Assembly (NCBI GenBank): GCA_934278005.1
Contig: CAKQWG010000091.1
Coordinates: forward strand, 1-12,560
Origin: an uncultured Pirellulaceae bacterium
GTDB taxonomy: Bacteria > Planctomycetota > Planctomycetia > Pirellulales > Pirellulaceae
Direction of reading: 5' to 3'
DNA length: 12,560 nucleotides
Part shown: piece by piece, positions 7,137 through 12,560 of the stretch
Numbering within the stretch: the stretch's first letter is position 1
How the letters are laid out: each line of letters starts with the position of its first letter
Position numbers and translations under genes: made by a program
The notes under the pieces: generated by a model
Told to the model about the DNA's origin: nothing
The model's database searches: none
What the model saw: only the letters and a program-made list of their open reading frames with translations

Positions 7137-7787
7137 TTAGAGAGGCGTCGTAGATTTTTGAGATATTTCCGCAAGTGAGGCAGACAGTTGTTTTGCGAAG
7201 GGCAAGATAGTCTGTGCACCCTCCTCGATGGAGTTGCTGTCGGCCTGTATTAGCACTTTTAGCGTCGCGGGCCAAACTTCTTTTCCGAGCAGTCCATACA
7301 GCACGCGCCGCCCTTCGGCGACGGTTGTAAACCGCTGATCCCCCATTTGATACCAATGTCCTGTGACAACTTGAGTACCCGCTTTTTGAAATAAACACAT
7401 TTCCAATGGAGGCATGGCGGAGTGAGCTTCGTCCGCGGAATCCGCCGTGCCCATAGTTTCCCAGCCTGCCGCGGTATAACAGACTCGCGGGTGGTGCGGA
7501 GCCGCCTCGCCTACCTCATCGGGCGTAGCCCATAACGCAGCATGCATGGAGACCTCATGCCCATGCTTATCACGGTAGATGCGGCTAATGAATGAATCTG
7601 CATTCAGCACCCGAGCCGTATCATCACGCAGTTCTACGTCCGTACCATGCCAACCGCCTATCTCATAAGGCAGCTCCGACAACTCGTAGCTTGGCGGGGC
7701 TACCTCGAATTGATACAACGCCTGAGTATGGCGAACCGCCACAAAGCTCACCAACAATAGGCTAGCAATTACCACCATACGGACCAT
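7137..7787 (-). CDS. epsI: Exosortase-associated EpsI family protein (DUF3485)
   Basis: A 216-residue protein with one N-terminal hydrophobic segment (about residues 3-18), anchoring it in the membrane or acting as an export signal. Family hallmarks are visible: LPYEIGGWHG (39-48) matching the LP-x-x-IGGW opening, and HHPRVCYTAAGWE (98-110), which corresponds to the H-x-P-x-VC-x-x-x-GW segment with Cys103. The C-terminal half carries VVTGHWYQMGDQ and further conserved aromatic positions. EpsI proteins occur next to or fused with exosortases and are needed for the same exopolysaccharide/sorting loci; the molecular activity is not settled. Here it is separated from the exosortase by the kinase gene. 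The start is ATG with TGAGG 9 nt upstream, and a perfect TATAAT lies about 50 bp upstream. The PEP-CTERM-like gene follows after about 250 bp. Length is typical for the stand-alone form. Confidence 0.88.
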   Translation of the reverse strand: MVRMVVIASLLLVSFVAVRHTQALYQFEVAPPSYELSELPYEIGGWHGTDVELRDDTARVLNADSFISRIYRDKHGHEVSMHAALWATPDEVGEAAPHHPRVCYTAAGWETMGTADSADEAHSAMPPLEMCLFQKAGTQVVTGHWYQMGDQRFTTVAEGRRVLYGLLGKEVWPATLKVLIQADSNSIEEGAQTILPFAKQLSASLAEISQKSTTPL

Positions 7788-7839
7788 TTACAATAACCTC
7801 AAAACGAGATGCAGAGAGAAAAACACGATAGGCGATTTA

Positions 7840-7845
7840 ATTATA
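7840..7845 (-). promoter_or_regulatory. Candidate -10 element upstream of epsI
   Basis: Minus-strand TATAAT, a full consensus match within GATTATAATTAAAT, about 53 bp before the ATG. No good -35 lies 16-18 bp upstream; TTAGAC at a 15-bp spacing is the nearest. Either an activator-dependent promoter or chance in an AT-rich patch. Confidence 0.35.
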
Positions 7846-8015
7846 ATCCACGCGTAGTTTGTCTAATATTGCTTCGACGTGCGCTCCCCGGCAGCGGCGA
7901 AGCCACGGATTTTCACAGCGCAGAGTGCAGGAAGGACCTCTAGTCAACGTGCGGCGTGAGCGTGAGCGTGTGTCAGCTAATGGACTGCAGCAAACCCCGG
8001 CGAACCCGAGCACTA

Positions 8016-8042
8016 GCTCAGATCGCTCAGCCTGCTCAGCTC
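8016..8042. repeat. Three tandem 9-bp repeats GCTCAGnnn
   Basis: GCTCAG occurs at 8016, 8025 and 8034 with an exact 9-bp period (GCTCAGATC, GCTCAGCCT, GCTCAGCTC). It lies in the epsI upstream region, about 170 bp before the -10 candidate. Could be a regulator binding array or a chance short repeat. Confidence 0.6.
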
Positions 8043-8174
8043 AAGTCATCTATCCTAGCAACTATCGAGGACAGCATGCAGGGATAGCGCCTTACCTAAA
8101 GCGTGCGCTGGCGTCATGGGACATCGCATTCTCTCGCGAAGCATCATTGGCAACCAATAACATGTAATCCCGTG

Positions 8175-10523
8175 CTATATTGCGCTCTTATCACTTTCGA
8201 CTGAAGAAAGCTTAATTCGAGCAGGCATGCTTTGGGGAGAGACCTGTTGATAGTAGCTCTGGTAGCTGGGAGGCTGTGCGCCAATAAGAATCGTTCCCAT
8301 CAGCTTGACGCCATAGGATTTTAGGATTTCGCATGCTTGGGTTACCAACGGCAGTCTAGAGCGATCCCGCAACAGCGCCAGCATGACCGCATCGACATAC
8401 TTGCCCACGATCCGTGCATCGACGATCGGCAGTATGGGGCAGGCATCGACGATTACGATGTCGTACCGTGCTCGCAGTTGGTCAAACAACGCTTCAATGC
8501 TTCCCGAAACAGCCAATTCATTCAGGCTAGGTATTCCCTCGCCAGAGCTTATTACGTGGAATCGCGAGTGCTTAGGTATCTGCACCACGTCGAGCAGGCT
8601 AGCATCATTGAATAACAAATCGATCAGTCCGGGCGATCTGTTGAGTTTCAAATACTCGTGAATGCTCGGTCGGCGGAGGTCGAAATCGACCAAAACCACC
8701 TGCTTACCCGACCGCGATAGGCTTTCAGCCAACTGACAGGCGATCGTCGATTTTCCTTCGCCGGCGATAGCACTCGTCAGCATGAACACCTGCGCATCCT
8801 CCAGTTGGCAGCGGTGCATGACCATGGCGGCCACGGAATCGACCGCTTCCAACAAATCAAGTCGCTGCCGGACCTCTCGGGGTCGAGGCTGTTTTGAGGG
8901 GTGTAGCGGGTCGTAATCGACATATGGGATCTGCCCCAGCGAAGACATCGCCAGCACCTTGTTGACCGATTCCACGGTATCTACTCTACGGCGGCTTAGG
9001 TCCCATCCAATCAGCAGCCCTAGCGGAGACAGCAGGCCCAACAACCCGAGTCCGCCAGTAGCCGCGAGACGTTTCTTCAAATCCGGCGGTGTCGCTTTCT
9101 CCGCAGGGCTGATCGAGGTGGTCCGCGAGGCGGTCTTCAGTTCAATCGACGTCCTCTCAATCTCGCCACCCACCTGACGTAGAACGTCCTCTTGGATTTG
9201 GATCTCTGCTCGCATCAGTTCGACATCGAGCGATGACTTGCCCAATTGTCGTGTATCATCGGCAAGGTCGTCGACCTTAGCCTGCAGAGCGGTCTCCTGG
9301 CTCCGGAGGATCTCAATACGGGTGTTCAGCTCGAGCAAATTGTAGGGGGAAAGCGGATTGGCCACGCGCGAACCACCTGACAGCGATCGGCCTACTTGGC
9401 CGGACCGTTCGAGCGCCCGCTGCTCCGCTTGCAGCAGGGCGTCGGCTTTGTACCTAGCCAGCAGTTGCTCCTTCAATTGCAGTTCCTGCATCATTCGCCG
9501 GACGCTGGGGTGCCCTTCGCCGGAGGACTGCTGCATTATTTGCAATCGGGACTGCAGCGTAGCCAGGTCAGACTCTAGCCCCACTACCGCCGGGGTTCTT
9601 AAGTCTGCCTCGGAAATACCAGGTGCAGCCTGAGGAACGGCAACTTCGGAGTCTGCGGATGCGGCCGGCTTATCTTGGGTCTGCTGTTCGATCGCCTGTG
9701 CGACTTTCAAATCACCCTCCGCCTGCATCAACTGGAACTGGATGGTACTCAATTTTTCCTGCATGTGCCCGAACTGCTGAAGAACGGATTGCTGGGCTAC
9801 GGTCAACGATTCGGCATCACTGGTTCCCAGCGCTTCTGCCAACGTTTTTAGCCCGGCCCGCTTATTGCGCAACTTGGATTCTGAGTCCTTGTAGACCGAT
9901 TGCAGATTTTCGAGTCGTAATTGCCGGGCATTTTTCTCGTTAAGCACCACCTCGTCCATGTAGGCTTTGACCACCGCGTTGACCAAGACCACGCAAGCGT
10001 CCGGCGACGGGGTTTCGATGGTGACCTGCATAATCTCCCCATCCGCCGGGAAGTCGACCTGTAGATGTTCCTGCAGCCAATTGACCGGATCCGGGGTTGT
10101 GCGGATCTCTGTCAGATCGGTGACCCCCGATTCGCGCAAGGCGGCATTGAGTACGTAAGGGGTCTGCATCCACTGGGCCTGGCTATTTTTGTACAACTTG
10201 AAGCTGGCAGCGTTATTGGCGGCAGCGTCGGCAGTCTCGAACATTAAGGGCCGATCGTCCGAGCTGATTCGCAAGTAGGCCGAGGCGGTATACTGCGGGA
10301 CCAGCAGGAACCATCCAGCCGAGGCTCCCACGGTGGCCAAGATGATGCCCAGTGGAATACCCAATTTCCAATGGCGGCGCAGCGAGTTCAACCCAGAGCT
10401 CAACGTAGGCCCTGTAGTCGTCGGCGGCCCTGCAGCTAACGGTTTGGCAATGACGATCTGCTGAGGCGATCGTATGAGCTGCTGGCCGTCAGGCTGGGGG
10501 GGGCGAATATTATTAGTGTTCAT
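8175..10523 (-). CDS. Fused polysaccharide chain-length determinant / BY-type tyrosine autokinase
   Basis: Two-part inner-membrane protein of 782 residues, numbered here from a TTG two codons upstream. The Wzz-like part has a first transmembrane helix at about 57-77, a long periplasmic region with coiled-coil stretches (about 200-285 and 315-375, 400-465) and a second helix at about 488-508. The cytoplasmic P-loop kinase follows, with Walker A SAIAGEGKST (586-595), Walker A' VVLVDFDLRRP (611-621) and Walker B IVIVDACP (691-698). A short tyrosine cluster, SYQSYYQQ (755-762), lies near the C-terminus, as in BY-kinases that autophosphorylate there. The role is to set polymer length or export in exopolysaccharide synthesis. 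The fused form resembles GumC/ExoP-type proteins, and kinases of this kind occur in exosortase loci. The ATG at 10523 is preferred, though no strong ribosome site is seen. A C8 run lies within the first ten codons. Confidence 0.9.
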   Translation of the reverse strand: MNTNNIRPPQPDGQQLIRSPQQIVIAKPLAAGPPTTTGPTLSSGLNSLRRHWKLGIPLGIILATVGASAGWFLLVPQYTASAYLRISSDDRPLMFETADAAANNAASFKLYKNSQAQWMQTPYVLNAALRESGVTDLTEIRTTPDPVNWLQEHLQVDFPADGEIMQVTIETPSPDACVVLVNAVVKAYMDEVVLNEKNARQLRLENLQSVYKDSESKLRNKRAGLKTLAEALGTSDAESLTVAQQSVLQQFGHMQEKLSTIQFQLMQAEGDLKVAQAIEQQTQDKPAASADSEVAVPQAAPGISEADLRTPAVVGLESDLATLQSRLQIMQQSSGEGHPSVRRMMQELQLKEQLLARYKADALLQAEQRALERSGQVGRSLSGGSRVANPLSPYNLLELNTRIEILRSQETALQAKVDDLADDTRQLGKSSLDVELMRAEIQIQEDVLRQVGGEIERTSIELKTASRTTSISPAEKATPPDLKKRLAATGGLGLLGLLSPLGLLIGWDLSRRRVDTVESVNKVLAMSSLGQIPYVDYDPLHPSKQPRPREVRQRLDLLEAVDSVAAMVMHRCQLEDAQVFMLTSAIAGEGKSTIACQLAESLSRSGKQVVLVDFDLRRPSIHEYLKLNRSPGLIDLLFNDASLLDVVQIPKHSRFHVISSGEGIPSLNELAVSGSIEALFDQLRARYDIVIVDACPILPIVDARIVGKYVDAVMLALLRDRSRLPLVTQACEILKSYGVKLMGTILIGAQPPSYQSYYQQVSPQSMPARIKLSSVESDKSAI
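10496..10503 (-). repeat. C8 homopolymer inside the first codons of the kinase gene
   Basis: Eight G on the plus strand (C8 in the coding sense) encode part of the Arg-Pro-Pro segment just after MNTNNI. A one-base length change would shift frame within the first ten codons and abolish the protein. Confidence 0.9.
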
Positions 10524-10752
10524 AGCCAAATGTCCGGCGTGTACCTGATAGTTTTGAAGGCAGCTCAGTGCAATGCAGATGATACTAGAGTCGAGAGAGT
10601 TTTGTGACTCACTGGCATATTCGGCGTGTGAGCTTGGATTGAATGTTGCTTGGCGTCAAACGCGAAACACTAAAAATATGGGAATCGAACAAATAATCCG
10701 GTTATTAGGGGCCGGTTGCACTATTGATGGGAATTGCACTAGGACCAGAGTC

Positions 10753-11673
10753 TTACGCTCTCGCCGTCAGCGGAGCATCTTCGATGACCAGCATTCGATC
10801 TAGAACAGACAGGCCCAGCATCAGAATTAAAAAACCCAGGGGCATCATCAGCCATCCCGCCACATCATGAAAGATATACTCTGCTGTGTGGGGGTCAAAG
10901 TACTCGTAGGCGAGCCCGGTGGCGACGATCCGTATGCAATTCGCCGCGATTGCGATGGGCACTGCACTGGCGGCGATAAAGACCTTTTCGATAAGGCTAC
11001 GGTCGATCACCAGGCAAGCGCCCAAGGTCAACGCGAAAAAAGCGTATAACATGCGCAGCCCGCTACAGGCCTCCGCCACGCCGATGGTCCCTGTAGAGAG
11101 TGAAATGATATTCCCCTCCGCTACGGCCGGTACGCCCAGCGTTTGCAGGGCGAACGTGCTAACTCCAGTAGCGAGGGTTTGGAGCAGTCCGCTCATCTGC
11201 CCAGATAGAAATTGGGGAAGGGGGATCATGAAAACCAGAAACAACGCTGCCGGCACGAACCAGCGCAACAGTTCTCGGCCTGTTAAAATGACCACTGCGC
11301 CGACTAGGAACGGGATCAACGACAGGGCCTCAAAGGTCAGCACGCGCAGATAGATACCTGCCACTCGCAGTGCCAAGCCGGCCAATAATAGAGTGATCCC
11401 AACGGCCAGATCGCTTGCCAGCGTCGGACTAGGATTCCGCAGGTGCAGTTTCTCGCGGTTGCTCCAGAGGACGTACGCGGAAAACAGCGGGACAAAATAC
11501 CCGTGAGAATAATCGTCATTACTGCCCCACATGTGCAGTAGCCATCGGAACACGTCTGCGTACAGCCAAGTGACCCCTACTACAGCGGCGATCATCGCAC
11601 ACCAAAACCAGGGGCCTACCGATCGCGGGCCGCGGCTTTTAACGGTGTCTGACTTGAATTCGTCTTGTGGCAT
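10753..11673 (-). CDS. Exosortase (XrtU-like transpeptidase of the PEP-CTERM system)
   Basis: A 306-residue multi-pass membrane protein with about eight hydrophobic segments. It has all three catalytic signatures of the exosortase/archaeosortase family: Cys203 in EACSGLRML (201-209), Arg248 in NCIRI (245-249) and His269 in FHDVAGW (268-274). The early NDDYSHGYFVP segment (52-62) is also typical. Exosortases cut proteins at a C-terminal PEP-CTERM signal and are thought to transfer them to another acceptor. The likely target in this window is the protein at 6240-6887. Planctomycetes have a named subclass (exosortase U, from memory), so XrtU is the best guess, but subclass needs a profile search. 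There is no fused EpsI domain; EpsI is a separate gene downstream. The start is ATG at 11673 with no clear ribosome site. It is the first gene of the minus-strand series and has the best candidate promoter. Confidence 0.95.
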   Translation of the reverse strand: MPQDEFKSDTVKSRGPRSVGPWFWCAMIAAVVGVTWLYADVFRWLLHMWGSNDDYSHGYFVPLFSAYVLWSNREKLHLRNPSPTLASDLAVGITLLLAGLALRVAGIYLRVLTFEALSLIPFLVGAVVILTGRELLRWFVPAALFLVFMIPLPQFLSGQMSGLLQTLATGVSTFALQTLGVPAVAEGNIISLSTGTIGVAEACSGLRMLYAFFALTLGACLVIDRSLIEKVFIAASAVPIAIAANCIRIVATGLAYEYFDPHTAEYIFHDVAGWLMMPLGFLILMLGLSVLDRMLVIEDAPLTARA

Positions 11674-11694
11674 AGCAGTCCAGAGTCTTGGAGG

Positions 11695-11727
11695 AGCGTC
11701 CAGCAGGGGCGACAGCAGGCGGACGCT
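11695..11727 (-). promoter_or_regulatory. Stem-loop in the exosortase 5' leader
   Basis: AGCGTCC (11695-11701) and GGACGCT (11721-11727) form a 7-bp stem with a 19-nt loop that itself contains CAGCAGG twice on the plus strand. It would lie at the very start of the leader, right after the predicted transcription start, and could influence mRNA stability or translation. No known riboswitch is recognised. Confidence 0.45.
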
Positions 11728-11735
11728 TATCGGTA

Positions 11736-11764
11736 AGTTTAGGTGTGAATTAACGTTTGGTCAA
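11736..11764 (-). promoter_or_regulatory. Candidate sigma-70-type promoter for the exosortase gene
   Basis: Minus strand: TTGACC (11764-11759, 5 of 6), 17-bp spacer, TAAACT (11741-11736, 4 of 6). Transcription would start near 11729, about 56 nt before the ATG. This is the best promoter-like pair in the window. Confidence 0.5.
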
Positions 11765-11781
11765 TTCTTTAGTCAGCGCCG

Positions 11782-11806
11782 GCGTTGGCCGCGCACCGCC
11801 CAACGC
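11782..11806. repeat. GC-rich inverted repeat upstream of the exosortase promoter
   Basis: GCGTTGG (11782-11788) pairs with CCAACGC (11800-11806) around 11 bp that can add a two-pair inner stem. No T-run follows on either strand. Confidence 0.5.
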
Positions 11807-11814
11807 TAAATAGT

Positions 11815-11842
11815 AGCTCACCGATTAATTAATCGGTGAGCT
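11815..11842. repeat. Perfect 28-bp palindrome between divergent genes
   Basis: The halves AGCTCACCGATTAA and TTAATCGGTGAGCT are exact reverse complements with no gap. It starts about 50 bp upstream of the exosortase -35 box and about 370 bp before the divergent beta-helix gene. It may be an operator for a dimeric regulator or a bidirectional hairpin; lack of a T-run argues against a standard terminator. Confidence 0.9.
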
Positions 11843-12201
11843 GTATTCATTTGCGGGTTCGCTACGCTCCACTCGCGCTAGCCAAATTCGCAGCTCGGAT
11901 GCACTTGCGCGGTCGGCCGTAGGAAGTTTATGCCTTCCCTAGATGTATTTCGCGCACGTTGGCCGCCCTTACTCAAGCCCGCCGCGAGGCTCCATTGGCG
12001 GTGTATCGGGCGCGCCCGTGCTGCTAGAGCATGAGCTAAGTCGACTTTGGGGAGTCGTCAGAATAGAGCTTTAGCTAAATTAGACTGGCCTACCGGTTGA
12101 CATAAGCCAGGAATTGGATTGGACTGTGGTGCCACACAGCTGCACGTTTCCTATCTGTATATAGTTCATAACCGGATATGGCGACTCAGCCTTCTTCTCC
12201 T
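11843..12201. other. Upstream region of the beta-helix gene, no gene seen
   Basis: No coding signal on either strand. Small palindromes are present: CGGGCGCGCCCG (12007-12018), AAGTCGACTT (12038-12047) and TTTAGCTAAA (12070-12079). A perfect TTGACA lies at 12097-12102, but the hexamer 17 bp on is TGGACT, so only half a promoter is visible. TATAGT (12160-12165) lacks a matching -35. The promoter for the plus-strand gene is therefore not pinned down. Confidence 0.45.
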
Positions 12202-12206
12202 AGAGG
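12202..12206 (+). promoter_or_regulatory. Ribosome binding site of the beta-helix gene
   Basis: AGAGG ends 5 nt before the ATG at 12212. It supports that start over the later in-frame ATG at codon 37, which would cut through the LEPR-type motif. Confidence 0.6.
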
Positions 12207-12211
12207 TTTCT

Positions 12212-12560
12212 ATGCAATTCTCGCGCTATCTACCTAACGCCCGACGCACCACCACATCTCCTACGGACGTGCGCAGGGTGAAGCGGCGAACACTGCGAGT
12301 GGAGTGTTTTGAGGCGCGGATGGTACTTTCGGCAGCTACATTGGGCATGCTTCCACTTTCTCACGCCATGCCGGCCGAGACGACGCTGTGGGTAGACCAG
12401 CAGGCCCAAGTAGCCCAGCCTAATGGATCACCGGCGGCGCCGTTTCCCGATATCACCTCTGCCGTGAAGGTAGCCGTTCCAGGCACAGAGATCGTAGTCA
12501 AAGCGGGCACGTACCGAGAGTCTATCAAGTTGCCCGACGGCACAGCAGACGCTCCGATAA
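12212..12560 (+). CDS. Exported right-handed beta-helix protein with LEPR-XLL-type N-terminus, partial
   Basis: The open frame runs off the right edge after 116 codons. The N-terminus is rich in arginine, followed by LRVECFEARMVLSA (28-41), a variant of the planctomycete LEPR-XLL pattern (L-x-x-E-x-LE-x-R-x-LLSA) found at the front of large exported proteins. From about residue 58 the sequence (WVDQQAQVAQPNGSPAAPF, then a PGTEIVVKAGTYRESI segment) matches the opening of DUF1565/pectate-lyase-like beta-helix proteins, usually written as xxVxxxGxDxNPGTxxxPFxTIxxAxxxAxPGDTIxVxxGTYxE. Many such proteins bind or cut polysaccharide, but no catalytic residues are in view. The ATG at 12212 has AGAGG 5 nt upstream. 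The gene is divergent from the exosortase. Product size and C-terminal sorting signals, if any, are outside the window. Confidence 0.8.
   Translation, partial: MQFSRYLPNARRTTTSPTDVRRVKRRTLRVECFEARMVLSAATLGMLPLSHAMPAETTLWVDQQAQVAQPNGSPAAPFPDITSAVKVAVPGTEIVVKAGTYRESIKLPDGTADAPI

Larger units (their letters stand above)
7788..8174. other. Intergenic region between the kinase gene and epsI
   Basis: No supported gene in these 387 bp. An open plus-strand frame (7859-8167) has no motif or sensible start. The region contains the epsI promoter candidate near 7840, three 9-bp direct repeats at 8016-8042, and a small ATTGG/CCAAT inverted repeat near 8146-8158 just beyond the kinase stop codon, without a T-run. 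Confidence 0.5.

Noticed and set aside
7859..8167. 102-codon plus-strand open frame between the kinase gene and epsI
   Set aside because: Starts with TTG, has no motif, and its composition looks random; the region is better explained as regulatory DNA.
11782..11806. Integron attC site
   Set aside because: Contains GCCCAAC, but the paired core is in the wrong order and does not fit GTTRRRY; no integrase or cassette structure is seen.

Overview
The window looks like a piece of a planctomycete genome, probably Pirellulaceae. The strongest taxonomic hint is the gene cut off at the right edge. It starts with the arginine-rich LEPR-XLL-type N-terminus (here LRVECFEARMVLSA) seen on planctomycete exported proteins. 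A PEP-CTERM/exosortase sorting system in a moderate-GC genome with scarce Shine-Dalgarno sequences fits as well. The assignment is inferred from gene content only.

Six complete genes all lie on the minus strand. In transcription order they are: an exosortase (10753-11673); a fused chain-length-determinant/tyrosine autokinase (8175-10523); an EpsI/DUF3485 exosortase-associated protein (7137-7787); a small secreted protein with a variant PEP-CTERM tail (6240-6887), followed by a strong intrinsic terminator; a 1412-residue membrane-anchored TPR protein (1270-5508); and, 30 bp behind it, an NDP-sugar epimerase/reductase-like SDR enzyme (370-1239). A seventh, partial gene on the plus strand (12212 onward) starts an exported right-handed beta-helix protein.

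Together these resemble an exosortase locus coupled to exopolysaccharide production. The Wzz/kinase protein would control polymer assembly, and the SDR enzyme would supply a deoxy-sugar nucleotide such as a rhamnose precursor. The PEP-CTERM-like protein is the probable in-cluster sorting substrate, with EpsI as an accessory factor and the TPR protein as a periplasm-facing scaffold. No glycosyltransferase, flippase or polymerase is in the window, so the rest of the polysaccharide pathway must lie elsewhere.

The noncoding DNA is rich in signals. Positions 1-373 hold seven direct copies of an identical 24-bp hairpin-forming core at 43-44 bp period, preceded by inverted copies; the last copy supplies the stop codon of the SDR gene. 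The exosortase and PEP-CTERM genes have similar candidate promoters (17-bp spacer, -10 TAAACT). A C9 tract lies in the leader of the PEP-CTERM gene, and a C8 tract lies in the first codons of the kinase gene. A perfect 28-bp palindrome sits between the divergent exosortase and beta-helix genes. About 650 bp upstream of the TPR gene has no recognisable gene.
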